Notes: generated by a model from the letters alone, not told the origin. A stretch of 64,000 nt of DNA from Blasia pusilla (GCA_050084515.1 CM114271.1:558001-622000); one strand, 5' to 3'; counted from the first letter of the stretch, positions 22,772 through 35,639 are shown. Program-made: numbers and translations.

Positions 22772-23210
22772 CAGAGTAAAACTAGCTCGTTCGGCCTAAA
22801 ACTTCACTCCTGAATCTACATCGATATATCAAACCACATCCACCCTCTACTATGAGGAAATCTAAATGCTAGTACCCTGGTTCCTACACACACAAGCAAG
22901 AGAGGCGCTCTTAAGGTTCAACATGACAAAGATGGCTTGAGAAAGTCATCTCTCCCTCTACCTCCACAAAAGAAGCCATCCCAATGGTAACTTGCATGCA
23001 CAGGTTAATAGATGACCATTGACTCGGTCAACAATTTATATGACTGACTAGGACCAAAATAGGGAAATTTCCATTAATAATGTTCCCAATGCAACAAAAA
23101 TTTTCCAACCTCATCCAACATCTCATGAAAAAGTTACACCTGAATAGCTTGTCGATCCACTATGACGTTGACGCGATAGAACTCTACCTACGTCTAACTA
23201 AAATGTGACA
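22772..23210 (-). repeat. LTR-like repeat family X, minus-strand copy 1
   Basis: Read on the minus strand it starts TGTCACATTTTAG and aligns with the plus-strand copy at 32473 and the minus copy at 50562. Shared blocks are GTAGAGTTCTATCGCG, GGTGTAACTT, TTTCCCTATTTTGGT, CTCAAGCCATCTTT, GTAGATTCA and GTTTTAGGCCG. It is an LTR or solo LTR of a gypsy-type element. Confidence 0.8.
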
Positions 23211-24500
23211 AATTGCTTGTGATACTAGAAATGTAAAATCTTCATTCCATTGTAAACCAAATTTCTTGTGTCAACCCTATATCCACTCCCAAATGGCATT
23301 CCTCTCGCAGGTGTGACTAGAAAATTGAATGTATCAAGTTATGTTACCGCAATATATGGGATCATTGTCAATATATTGTAGAAGGCGAGAGTTGCACACA
23401 ATTAAAGTGTGTGGGGACAAGAGATATTTAGACAAAGATGGAGTCCTTTTAACAAACTCCCTCCATGCAATATGAGAGTATATGGCACCAATGTATGAGA
23501 AACTAATAGGAAATTTAATCATGGCACATCCCTCAACAACCACTATCATGTCTAGCGCAAATACCCCGAGACCATTCCTAAGACTTATAGTAAGTCAGAT
23601 CTTCCACCATGTATCTGCAGCCCCGTACCTTTGCATGCATACCAACACATATGGTAGATGGGCATCCTAATAGACTTGCATTGCATTCTAGGTAATATTC
23701 TACTGAATGACATATCAAATCAACACGACCATGTCTATTGAGCACCATTTGTACCATCTCTATGCATCTAGACTTGAGGTTGTATACCTTTACTATGAGA
23801 TATGGTAATTTTAGGGCTCACTTGAGATGCTCGAGTGCTCAACGTTGGCTGATTCACCTTAATCTCAAGGGATATTGTTCCGTTATAAGAAATGGATTTG
23901 AGAATTGAATTTAGGGTCTAGTGGATAAGCATTCAAATATGCGCCCATGTTGAGGTAAAAGGTTGCATCAAGGGGTATATTGGAAGATTTCATTTGATTA
24001 AAATCTCATATGAGAGTGCATGTGTTCCAAGTAGTGCACGTATACACCAAAAAGAAGCACAAAAACAAACTATAATAATAAAGCCAAATATGGGAACCAT
24101 TTATTAAGTGGGACGTAGACAATGAAGGTCACATCAACCATGTGTTGTGATGTGGTTATTAGCCTTTTGTATGTGCATCCACATCCGCATTTGACATAAG
24201 TTGCATAGGAATAAGACTAACCTTTGAGAGGAATTACCAATGGCATGCACCTCCGTGGACCTACAAGATTGGTGTGCTACTTGGGCTCAAGCCCACTCAT
24301 AGGAATCTTGTAATTTTATGGCTTTTCTCTCTTGCTCTTGTTCAAGGATTCTTTGAGACTCTAGGAAAAACACGAGAGGCCTCCACTTCGTATCGGGTTT
24401 CCTCTTTAGTCACAACATTGTATGTGATAATTATGAACATTCTATGAAGGAAAAATCAAGGGAAGAGGAGAAATGATAAAATTTGTGAATATAGGGGGTA

Positions 24501-27500
24501 GTTGAGACTTAAATATAGGCCCCTATGGTTGGGTTTTTTCCACTTGCAAATATACTATCCCACCCGAAAATTGCTTTTAATCTACACGATCTTTGATTAG
24601 TGAGTTCTTGCACCCATAAATTTGTGAGTTACTTGTAGCTCTAGGATACACCAAAATTCCATGTTGAGAGCTCAAAAAATTGCAACATATTTGCAATGGT
24701 GCAATTTTGTAGCCCCCAATTCTAGAAAACCTATGCAGCTTTTAAGAGTTACAATGTTACCATTTGTGATTGTCTTGCAACTCATAAAACTCACAACATG
24801 CTTGCGCAATCATTGCAAATGTCACTCGCACTATAATCACACTATAATTGCATGGGAACCACAACGTACTAAAAAATAAACTCAAAAACCTGAAACAATT
24901 CACTCGGCCTCCCCTCCCCCAACGGTGTTTGAAACGATGAGTTGGCGGAGTTCTTGAATAATGCAGCCATATCTCCATAGTGCATGAAGAACATAATCTA
25001 TAGACACACTTCATATGGTTTTCACCACGTGAAGACAATGGTTTTGGGGTCATTAGAGGAGCAATGAACGTGGGGGTTGGGGATACCAACACCCACCAAC
25101 TGTGACCAAGGTTCATGGTGGTGAATCTTCAAAGGGAGTTAGCACTAGCTGCAAACCCTTACGGCTAATGGGCCAACACTATTTGTTAGCTAGAGTTGTG
25201 GCACTTGCCTCATAAGTCGAAGGGAATACACTCCTTCGATAAGGGAGGAGAGAAGGCATTTTGATATGCCTTTGTGAGTATCTCTTACCTTATTGCATGG
25301 TTGCACGGAAATAGACTTGTATGTTTACTAAACGGACATGCCCAACACGTTTCCCACTCGAGTTTTTTTGGTATCCTAGTCGCCCATGCGGGCTCGAGAT
25401 GTAGGAACATGTGCGAGCTTAGATTAAAGAAGGCATGCACGGATCAAACTGTAAGCTATGAGCCCTTGCCTGACCCACATGTAGACACGCCCGCACAAGG
25501 TGTGTCTACATTACAGGCCACGAGAACTCACGACTGTGTGGACATGTCTATCTTAAGAATAGACATAAGTCCATCCACACATACTTTTTTTGTGTGCAAC
25601 CTTGCCTTCTAGCATTCTTAGAATGTATAGATAATCAGATCATATTATAGAAGGTTTAATTGGTTGTGAGGATGGTGAATGGAGTTTACAAACTATGGGA
25701 AGTACCTTACCCCCTTAGTCAAAGGGGCATATCCACTTGCAATGATGAGGGTAAGCCAAAGAAAGGTGTAAGATACTTGAGTTGATTTTCAAGTCAAAAG
25801 AAATTAGTGAAAAATAGGGGAGTAGTCAAGAGGGATGAGATGCCTTGATACTAACCAAAAGAACTAATGGCTCCAATACAACCATGAGATGCCAAATGAT
25901 GGGAGTGAAGACATGCATTGGCCACGAGACACACAAATGGGAAAATTAGGGTTCCCTTAGAGAAACCTACAAGTATATAGAGGGAGGGACCCTCTTTCTC
26001 CATACCCGCTCAAGTCTTGGAACAAGGGATAAACCATGTTTTGCATTTGCTCATGTTTCAAGTTTGAGATGAGGAACCGTTCAAGACACACCAAGACGAA
26101 TCAACAACGACGCTCTAATTTAGGTGAGTGGTTAGAGGAGATTGGCCAAGACTTGGGGAAGAGGGTTCATAGGGAGACACTATGCGCCTCAAGAGACTCA
26201 AAATTCTTCAATGCTTGGAAACTAATCAATTCAACTATGAAATCCACAACTAGTTGGGTCTTTAAGACTCCCAAGACTTATGATGCTCACAAAACTCGAG
26301 ATCACAATGTCTCTGTGGACTGGCAAGGAAGTGTATAGCTTGAAATCTATGAAGATAATGCCTGGTGTAGTATGTGTGCCTTGTAGTTTACATCATATAG
26401 GAACCTTGAAAGGATACTATAGGAGACCCGATGAGCACAAATAGTGTTACAGATATTGCATAATAACAACCAAACCCTATCTCATCTAGTCCCATTTTAT
26501 TCACGAATGAGACTTGGGAGTCAAATATTGGGTCTAATTAAGTTGAGCATAGAAGAGCGATGCTGTGTATATCAACTCTTTAGGAGATAAGGAAGTTTCT
26601 TTGGATTCAACATGCATGATTTGGGTTGGTTGATTGATCGAGAGATTAATATAATTTGGCTTGTGACACAAGTATTTTTCAAGGACCTTATAAGTAGATT
26701 GATATGGATAGGCCCTTTGATTTAGGATAGGAGTTAAGATTTGGCTTAGCCAAGACTAATGGGGGACATTGCATGGAAAACATGCATCTATTAGAGTCAT
26801 GCTCGTCAAGAAGGATATATATGCAAATTGGATAGATGCGCGTGGACTATCAACCTAATAATCAACAAATAAAGGTCATCGGTATGCTATACCTACCCTA
26901 GATATCGTGCATCCACTCCTTGGAACTCCGGTCTCGTGACTTGCGAAAGCTTGCATTGAGTAGGTTACACTATCACTACTAATCTACACCCAAATACGCT
27001 CACATTAGCCACAATTTGGATCAACCACACTTGCATCTCTTGAACATAGGTTGTGGATCATCCCTCAAGCTCAACAAATCTAGAGGGGATTAGATATCCA
27101 TCTAACCCCTCAATCCCCAACATAAGGAAATCATTCAAAACTTGGGACATGCTTCACTTGATAATCTAGGGACCTGAAATGATCATAGCATGCTTCACCA
27201 TCACAATTGCCCAATCGACCTCGAGAGAGTTACTGAACGAAACTCAATATCTAAACCCTACAGTCAAGGTCTTAGGTTAGCATCCAAAACTAGATTACAT
27301 GGACTTGACTTGGTGTAAGAACCCAAATGCCAACTTCTCATTTTATCCTATGCCCTAAGTTAATCCCTAAGGTTCCCAAGATGGGATCCAAGTTCCAAAC
27401 TCCCTTAGAGAACCCCCCCTCCCTCGACGCCTTTATATATAGTCTTAGAGAGCTTCATACCCTTACTTTATCCAAGGAATTCCTTTTGGGTCACTCTTTA

Positions 27501-28954
27501 TGTGTCACGATCCTCATAACCAAATATGTAGCGATGAGAAACATCAAGACTTGTAGTAGGCTCACACTAGGATGCATGTACGTTGGAGGAGTCTCTTGAA
27601 GGAGACATGAGACGTGAGACGCGAGTAAGGTTGAGCATTTCATGTGTTAATGGTCGCCACTCCGGGAAACCTTGACCAAATGCAGACCAAGACTTGAGAA
27701 GAGTCGAGTCTAGAAGAATGGGTTGCCAAAGAGGATGAGAATCAGAATTGGACCTTCATTGGCGTTTGATGTTTCATTTTGTTTTAGGTCATAACGACCA
27801 GACCCGAGTTGGTTTTGGGACAAATAAGGTAGCGTTGGAAAGCTTATGCGAAGCCAATTCCAATGCACTAAGATCTTGTTATATGTAGAAGAAAAAATGT
27901 CCCTAAAGATGTCGGATGGACAGTTGGGTTGAGGCCCAAAATAAATGGCATGAGAGTACTTTCCCAAAGGTAGGGGGAGGGTGGAGAACCCTAGAAGTAC
28001 ATATAAGGGGGAGGATCTCTAAGGGTGTTTGGGACCTGAACTCCACTTTGGGGAGCTACTGGGCGAACCAAGGGCACAAAATGGATCAAAAGGTTGACAT
28101 TGGGATGTGAGCATCAAGCCAAGTCCAAGAGAGTGAATTTCGAAGGTAACCTTTGGATTCCAACGCATGACTCATTTCTTGGATCTCAGTTAGGGACTCA
28201 TGTGAGGTCTGTTGGAAAGTTGGGATCGCCAGGCATGCGAACATAGTTTTAGGTGCCTAGACTATCCATAAACGTGGCCTTAAGTCTAGGAAGACTTGCC
28301 CCTGTTGGGAAGTAAGGAGTTAGGACCTATTGATCTTGATGAATGGCCAAAGTTGAGAACTCAGGGACTTAGGAAGGTTGGTTAACTCAAACCAAGACTA
28401 ATGAGAATGTGTTTGGGTACATATCAGCAAAGTGAGCGTGACTTATTGAACATACACTTCCCCAACATCTGAGACTGACGTTGAGGAGATGATATTGTGA
28501 CCCTTGATCCAAACTATTATTTAAAATTTTTAGGACTCGTTACAAGACTTTAGATTATGCATTTTTTTGCATATTGGAATTGGCTTCTTAGAAGCTTTCC
28601 AACGATAACTTATTCATCCCAAGCACATTTTGGCTATAACATTCATTACCGAAAATGTGGAGAATCCCCAAACACTGAATCAACTTCCAAGCTAGGTTGC
28701 AATTTATTTATAGGCTAAACTCTTGTGGGACTTTAATTCTCTTAAGTTCCATCTAGTGTTCGATTGTGCTCTTCTAAGTCATTATTTGCTTCGTTGAAGA
28801 TATCCATCGAGGCTCGTATCTTACTTTTATAATTCATGCATCGTTCATGACATTCTAACGAGTTCTCATCCTAGTATGATCCCATTAGATTTATGATATT
28901 TAACATTGATGCATGTTTGGTTATGAGGGTTAGGACACCTAAGGAGATCCTTTC
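24501..28954. other. Unassigned repeat-like DNA, no gene recognised
   Basis: Open frames are short and none shows a known domain. Two stretches contain a TATA-like box after an aaccct/aagtatata context (about 25950-26000 and 27965-28015), and a third reads the same way on the minus strand near 27390-27440; they may be LTR pieces. A segment near 27825-27875 (gcgttggaaagctt, gaagccaattccaat) is repeated in inverted orientation at 28570-28608. I see nothing else I can name. Confidence 0.45.
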
Positions 28955-28958
28955 ATAT

Positions 28959-29200
28959 TTTTGGGCATTTCAAGATATCTATTTCAATGGATCTGGGAAT
29001 TGGATACTATAATCTACCTATTAGATTGGAGGACATCTAAAATATGATATTTTGGGGCTTTGATCTTCAATGGAAAGATAGTTTGTACAAGCATACCATT
29101 TGGGTTGAAGAATAACTAGAATAAAGTTTGAAGGATCATAAATAATATTTTAATAAGTTTGAATTTTGGTAAGCATGATATTGATGATATCATAAGCTTC
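28959..29200 (+). pseudogene. Scrap of gypsy reverse transcriptase
   Basis: In one frame the sequence reads DLGIGYYNLPIRLEDI, then a stop, then FDLQWKDSLYKHTIWVEE. These correspond to the gypsy RT segment from DLxSGYHQIRI to the PFGL region. A second frame near 29177 gives HDIDDIISF, a degraded YxDD box. Many stops and a frameshift show it is ancient. It lies about 370 bases before the LTR-like repeat at 29580 and may belong to the same dead element. Confidence 0.55.
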
Positions 29201-29579
29201 AATGTCATGGTTTAGGAATATTAACATCTCATGTAAATGTTTTTACAAATGAAGTTACATCTCGATGGGCAAGTTTTTCTTGCCATTAAATTTAATATTT
29301 TTAATTTCCATACATCTCATGGTTAAAGAGATCAATGAATGAGACTAGTTTGTCTCATCCATGCCCTGACCATATGAGCCCAATCTAGTTTCTACTACAC
29401 ATTCAATATGAAACTCTTTCTTCTTACACTTATTTTTTAACATTTTCTTCTTGCCAAGTCTTGTAGAGTGCAATTTCTCTTAAAGACTTTCAATGCACAT
29501 TTCCATACAAAAAATAATTTCCTACATATACTTTGTGTTCATTGTAGTATGTAGTTTGCATTGTGTACAATGGAACATG

Positions 29580-30075
29580 TGTAACGTCTTTTAGGAAAGA
29601 TCGGTGAGATCTAGTAGAGCGCCTTTGCAAGTAGTGGAGGGCACGCTTACGAGGTCGAGGATGACATGTTGAGGCCCCAGGAAACTTGAGAGAGCAGGTT
29701 TCCCCTTCGTTTTGGCTCTTTTGGAGCCATATTGAGAAACTTACTATATGGTCAAAGTTGGCTATATGGTCAACTTTATATTTTAGGAAGTGTCTCTTGA
29801 CCTCCTGCATGAGGTCAAGAGTGAAGGAGGTCACTTGAGAGCACATGTTACCATGAAGAGAGCTTGGGAGAGGGGAGCGGTATACCTTAAGGAGAGAGAT
29901 GTTGAGTTCTCTCTTTGTTGAACCTCTTGACACGAGGTAGCCGAGCTATGGTCCCTTGTCTTGTGAGTGTCATCCAAGCCTCTCATTAAGAGATTTGGTT
30001 TGGTTTGACATTGAGAGAGACATGTGAGAGTGCACACATGTGAGAGTTATGGTGTTGCGAGAAATATTTCACCTT
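29580..30075 (+). repeat. LTR-like repeat family A, plus copy 1
   Basis: It starts TGTAACGTCTTTTAGG and aligns with copies at 40870 and 52438 (plus) and 53335-53715 (minus). Shared blocks are gatctagtagag, actttggctc.tttggag, cttgacct, catgttaccat.gagag, and catccaagcctctcatta. The 3' boundary is approximate. It may be the 3' LTR of the dead element carrying the RT scrap just upstream, or the 5' LTR of the methyltransferase-bearing element downstream. Confidence 0.75.
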
Positions 30076-31850
30076 ATTTAAAAAGAAGAGAATGAGAGGG
30101 TGAGAGAGCTTGATGGGGCAACTCGTTGGTTGCTCAATGTTTGATGCAGGTTGGGGACCGTGTTCCCCGCTTCATGGCTCATGGGAGTACTTACGGAAGC
30201 AAGAGCCATGCTATTTTGACGTTTGTGTGTCAATTTTTTGTGTGAGAGAATAGCGCACGCAAGCGCTGCCCAATTTTTGATAGGGATTGAATATGGGGGT
30301 GGCTTGCCCCATTCCGGTGCTCTCAAGAGCACCATGTTGCTTGCTGATTTTTATTTTCATAGGTTTTACTTTTTTGTTGGGAGAAATCAACACGGAAGCG
30401 TTGCCAAAATTTATGTAGGAGAAGAGACATTGGGATTTACAACAGTCCATGTCAATTTTTATTGGAAGTTTCGATTCAAAATATGTTTTGGTGTAATTGT
30501 AGATCTTGAAGTTGTGCATGCTGTGCAATAAACAATGCGCAATTTGGAAATACGAGCAGAAAGTTATGGCCAATTTTGCAAAATTGTCATTGTTAGGCGA
30601 TTTTTAGGGTAAAATTGTTCAAACCCTAAACCAGCCGGCGCGTCGGCGACGGCTGTCACCTTCAATGGTCCGCCATCAACAATCAACAGTCCGCCGTCGA
30701 TGGTCCATTGTTACCATCAACGTTCCATCATTTTCATCCGCCGTCGACCTTCGACCGCCGCTGCCGCCTACCGCCGCTCAAAGCCGCGTTCGGCCATTGT
30801 TCGCTGTTGGTTGCCATTGCCACCATTATGGAGTGGACAGTCTTCCACGACGACCGTTGATTCTTTGAATCGTGCCGCCACCATATACTTTGTTGTGCTC
30901 ACCACTGTCATCATAGTTTTGTCATCAATGAGTGATGGTAGGTGACATGGAGTTAAGGTGTTTGAGTTTTAAGGCTATGTTGTGATTGGTAGCCACTCAA
31001 CAACGATCGAGTACCATGCCGTGATGCCCGTTGCCGCAATGCATTTCTGATTTCCGCGCCATACCCCTCGTGGCTGCACCGTACCGTTTCGATCGCGGAT
31101 CCGCTCCTTCACTAAGGAGTAGAGCGTGTGTATTGCTGATTGAGGAGGGTATGCCGCGGAGTTCCGCATCCCATTATCAAGTGTCGTGCCATTCTTTAGG
31201 TGTTTCGTGCCACCAGTGCCACACCGTATTGCTGCATGCGCATCGCATATTGAGGAGGTTTGAGCAGCATCAGTAGGAGAGGAGTATCATTTGCTGATTG
31301 GACGAGTTATCTTCACGACCGAGTTGGATCCAAGATTTTCAGTTGCCGAGGAGCGATATCGACATTTGTTTAAGTTACCCATTCTGTTCCGTTTACCCTG
31401 CATGTGCGAGGGAATTCCGAGTGTTGGGCAATTATTTGGGGATATTGGGTTTCGTGCAGATGTTGAGAGTATCATTGATGTATGGGTTTAGGGGATATAG
31501 ACCTGTGTGGGATGTCCAGACTTGAGGGTATGCCCTCTCGATGAGATGATTGGATGGTATCCGATTCTCGCACCACGCTGCCGCACATCACATGTTTCAG
31601 TGAGAGAGTGTAGATTGAGTGCCGCATGGTAGATTGAGTGATTGATTGATTACGCGTGAGATTGAGAGTGATTGTGTGAGAGGGGCACGAGGGTCTTCAC
31701 GGCGTTCTTTCGAGATTTTGAGAGACGAGGTAGTGGACCTGAGAGTAGGTCTGGATGGTTTACCCACAGTGGTGCGAGGTTTCGAGGGTCTCCACATGAG
31801 AGACCACCTCAATCTCCTTCTGTGTCATCTTCAGACAAGGGGAAGCCTCT
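30076..31850. other. Retroelement-derived leader-like DNA, no domain recognised
   Basis: The stretch lies between the family A repeat and the first gag-like segment. It includes a GC-rich patch with CCGCCG/CGTCG motifs (about 30635-30800). I find no protein domain in it. From about 31640 the sequence may already be the N-terminal part of gag 1, but it is too degraded to assign. Confidence 0.4.
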
Positions 31851-32472
31851 AGAGGAGTATGTTAGTGATCCGCCCTACACATTGAGTGGTCCTACAGTTG
31901 GGCGTACGAGATGGACAACCGGGGTAGAGGACCGTGTAGGTTTTTGGGTGCTGTAAGCACTATAGAGCTACACGACTTCATTGCGTAATTTAGGAGTTGG
32001 TGTGACTCACAGCGGGCTAGGAAATCTAGAGAGTCAAACCCGTTTATAGCATGGAACAGTATGTTCGAGCATTTAGAGGGGGCGCCCATGGACGATAACC
32101 ATGAGTTCTCCCACAGATATGCCCACGAGTTTGAGGCACGGCAACTCTACTATGACCCACACTATGTGTCATGGACAGAGCCATTACCAGACGAGGAGGA
32201 GGAGTCAAGAGAGGCTACTTCCTCTTCCACTAGTGATGTTTTAGGAGGGGTCACTTGAACTCGAGAAGTTGCACCGTCCAGTCGGGTGCGTCCTCGGTTC
32301 AACCCCATGGTTGAGTTTTTTGTTGAGATGCGGGCGAGCTACCGGGGGGTATGCACGGAGAAGTTGCGGAGCATCCACGACTTCCAGAGGCGTCCGGGTG
32401 AGAGTTTGCGTGAGGCTTACACTCGCTTGCATCGGTTGATCAACGTCACTCAAGGGGTGATAGAGGCTCAAG
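31851..32472 (+). pseudogene. Gag-like segment 1, truncated by an LTR insertion
   Basis: Frames here read STIELHDFIA, a stop, FRSWCDSQRARKSRE, NPFIAWNSMFEHLEGAPMDD, then FVEMRASYRGVCTEKLRSI, FQRRPGESLREAYTRLHRL and INVTQGVIEAQ. This is the layout of a retrotransposon Gag (Retrotrans_gag core). The homology stops abruptly at 32473, where an LTR of family X begins. It shares the STI-x-L-x-DFI...NPF-x-AW block with the second gag-like segment at 33720. Confidence 0.7.
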
Positions 32473-32977
32473 TGTCACATCTTATTTCGACTTAGGTAGA
32501 GTTCTATCGCGTCGACGGCATAGAGAGTCAATGGGCTATTCGGGTGTAACTTCATCCTGGGATGTCGGATGAGGTTGGCAACATGTTTTTTTTGTCATGA
32601 ACATTGTTTATGGAATTTTCCCTATTTTGGTTTTTGTCCGTCAGATGATTTGTTGACCAAGTCAACGGTCATCCGATAACTTATGCACGGAGGTTATCGT
32701 TTGGAGGGCTATTTTTGGGGGAAGAGCCTTTTGGCTCTTTCCAAGGGTATAAGAGGAAGAGAGATGGCTTTCTCAAGCCATCTTTCTCATGTTGAGCCTT
32801 AGGAGTGCCTCTCTTGCATAGACGTGTGTGGGTGTGTAGGAAGTTAGGGTGCTAGCGTTCGGATTCCCTCATAGCAAAGGCTGGATGTGGTTTGATATGC
32901 CAATGTAGATTCATGAGTGGAGTTTTAGGCCGGGTAAGCCGTTTTTACTACTCTTGATTTTACATGAGAAAGATTGG
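32473..32977 (+). repeat. LTR-like repeat family X, plus-strand copy
   Basis: It starts TGTCACATCTTATTTCG directly after a gag reading frame and aligns with the minus copies at 23210 and 50562 as far as tttttacatgagaaagat. It is either the 5' LTR of an element nested in gag 1 (the one carrying gag 2 and the methyltransferase Pol) or a solo LTR. No second plus-strand copy is visible before 41235. Confidence 0.8.
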
Positions 32978-33719
32978 AGCCTCTATGTAGTAGGAGAGAT
33001 TTTGCCACTTGGTGTTTTCGAGCGTGGAGGGGATTCACGACCGAAGTTGGTCGACTTGCTAGTACTTTGGCGATAGGGGCTGAGATGAGTGTTCCATGCA
33101 AAGAGGTTGCGGTGGACTGCGAGAGGTGGAGACACACATGCTAATGCCAATGGGTAGTTCGCATCTGTTGACGGGAGGATTGACTTGTTGTGCAAGGAGA
33201 TGGTGGTGTTGCTGAAGTTGCTTTACCACATGGAGGAGTGAGTGTTGATGGTACGGTTGGTTGGAGGGCGTGATCAGGTTACCCATTCGAGTCCCTTTTC
33301 CCGCACTTGTCTCGTGTTATTGAGGGAGCTGGGTATCGGCTAGTAATTGGTGCAAGGTGGGTGTAGCGATGGTGGTGAGTGTATCATGTTTGTGGATATA
33401 TGGCGGTTGCTGAATAGGGGTCGCGTGTATGACCCGAGAGTATGTTTATGACTTAGGTGAGTTAGTCGGGAGGCTCCTTGTGAGCCTAAGTGTTGAGTGT
33501 GCGTGAGGCCGGGATTTTTCATCACGGGATTACCATTAGCGTAGGTGTGTGGGAGACTCTTGGTGAGTCTGAGAGCTTGAGCGAGTGAGACAGGGTTATC
33601 ATCACGGTGTTCTTCCAGGGTTCGGAAGAACGGGGTAGTACGAGAAGTGGTAGTGGAGTGACACAAAGTGGTGTGAGGTATCAAGGGTTTTGTGCGAGGA
33701 ACCACCCCGACTTCCATCC
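32978..33719 (+). other. Leader-like region of the methyltransferase element
   Basis: The stretch lies between the family X LTR and the second gag-like segment, and I recognise no domain. It is G/T-rich on the plus strand, like the downstream coding part. I could not identify a primer-binding site. Confidence 0.35.
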
Positions 33720-34770
33720 ATGGCTGGATCGTCATCACTAGACAACGGGTCTAGTGACAAGATCGCCGACGGGGACGGTTATACGTGGAGAGAGATGGAT
33801 GACATGGGCCACGGCGGCATGTGTCGTTTCTCCAGTGCAAAAAGCACCATAGATTTAGATGATTTCATCAAAGAGTTCGACATGTGGTGTGACTTCCAGG
33901 AGATACTGACCCTTACGTGGTTCAACCCTTTTATGGCATGGAAGGGGTTGTTCCAGCTCTTACACGGTTCGCCAATGGATGATTAGATGGAGTTCCAATC
34001 TCTATACTTTGTAGAGATCGATGCCTAGAGGGTGTATTGGGCTCCAGGGTATGTGTCCACTAGTGACAACGAGGCGTATGATGGTATAGTGAGGTGTGAC
34101 GTATATGTGTGCTATCTGGAGTTGGGGGGACCCAACTCTCAGCTAGGGGGGCGGTTTTGGGGTCCCTATGTATATGCGTGACTATGTATATGTGTGAATC
34201 TACCCGTATGTTGGGGAAGATTGGTGTTGTGTGGTGTGTATATGTGACCAACAATGTGGGTTGTGTAGGGATGTGTATCCGCATGACACAGACTATCCAC
34301 TCGTGGTATGCAATGCTAGATCAAACCCTGAGGACACGGGTGCGGGAGCGGATGCTTCTTATGAACACCTCCCCTACGTTGAGCGATGTTTTTAGGATCG
34401 CCGAGAACATTAAACGCAATATGGCAGATGAGAGCGTAGCCACCATGGGTTCTAGGCGAGAGCAATCATGATTGCCTGCACGACCATTGTAGTGATATGG
34501 ATTCTAAGATTGGTCTGTGGCACCACGAGCTCAGGGAGAATACCGGGAGGTCGTGCCATAGAGACATGTGCCTTCATATACGGCTCAGCAACAGCCGTAT
34601 ATGATTATTTTTTGGGCATATGGTGGAGCCCATCACTAGCGCAATTGCACTCGTCAAGGTCATGGATGCGCGCCTCAGCCTGTAGGAGGAGATGGTGCTG
34701 CACCAGGAGGTTATCAGCGTGACTTTTGTCAGAGGTACGGTCATACTTGTGCCAAGTCTTCCAGTTTACA
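33720..34770 (+). pseudogene. Gag-like segment 2
   Basis: The first part reads KSTIDLDDFIKEFDMWCDF and NPFMAWKGLFQLLHGSPMDD, paralogous to gag segment 1. A non-homologous stretch of about 180 bases follows (34100-34275). Gag sequence resumes with WYAMLDQTLRTRVRERMLL and TSPTLSDVFRIAENIKRNM. Near 34720-34755 a knuckle-like remnant reads FCQRYGHTCAK. A perfect 11-bp hairpin (34575-34585 / 34593-34603) sits in between. Several stops are present. Gag would form the particle of the element. Confidence 0.65.
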
Positions 34771-35639
34771 CCCTAGGTTACGTCCGGACCAAGGGCTAGA
34801 GAGGGCACCAGAGCGAGTTTCCGGTCCGTGTGGGCTTATAGGTCGGGCGGTGGTCTCGTTGGGGGATGAGGAGCTGGAGTTTCCTGAGGGGTTGATGGAG
34901 TTGCCCGTGGAGGAGGTAGAGTTCCACCAGCTAGACGCGTCAAGGGAGACGCAAGGTGTGAGGCTAGGGTGGCTGCTAAGAAACAACAGCTACAGTAGTA
35001 GATGCCATTATGACACTCACGTTACCCGATGCCGGATCGGTGGCATCGACGTCTTATGGAGCATCCAAAGACATGGAGGATCTTGGTTGGATGTTCGTTG
35101 CCCACATGGAGGCCGCCGTAGTTGTTACGCGTGGAGCAGCCGTAGAGTTGGATCCACAACGAGGGGCAACAAGGAAACACACTAGGCTTCCTGAGTCTTT
35201 AACGTTATCCAAGGCGATGAGGACACCATCGATGGATCGTAATCCGACTTTCCGAAGAGTTGGTGATGTTGTTGGTGTGCAGGCACGGAGGGCGATGGGA
35301 GAAGCGAGTGTGACAACTGCTAGTGCTCATGATCATGAGGAGCAAGTGTCGAGCATGTTGTTGGGGACGGCCACTATTGTGTACTGGGCTCCTTTATTTT
35401 CTCCTTCCGATGTTAAGACGTTGGGAGGTACACCAGTCGAGGTTTTCCGGCTCGCCGCTAGGCTATGTGAGCGTAAAGTTGTAGTTCTTGCATCACGTTC
35501 AGAGGTGATTGCATAGGAGGTAATGGACCTGCCCTTGGAGTAGATGCTTGGGCCGTCCACGTCAAATTCATGGCAGGCTACGGCTGCTAGGATGGCGGGG
35601 ATGCTTGCTAGACCCGCAATAGAGCGTGCCATGGCTTCT
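34771..35639 (+). other. Low-homology spacer between Gag and protease of the methyltransferase element
   Basis: No domain is recognised. Frames with few stops suggest it was once coding, for example DEELEFPEGLMELPVEEVEF near 34866. It probably encodes the Gag C-terminal/Pol linker. Confidence 0.4.

Larger units (their letters stand above)
19331..24500 (-). mobile_element. CACTA (En/Spm-type) transposon remnant and surrounding repeat DNA
   Basis: The central part contains a decayed TNP2-like transposase on the minus strand (separate entry). A local ~108-bp direct duplication lies at its downstream side, and an LTR of family X is inserted at 22772-23210. I could not find the short CACTA terminal inverted repeats, so the element's true ends are unknown. 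The interval is the stretch in which no other gene is seen. Confidence 0.45.

Noticed and set aside
30621-30632. aaaccctaaacc as a telomeric tract
   Set aside because: It is less than two telomere units, so it is at most a telo-box-like word.
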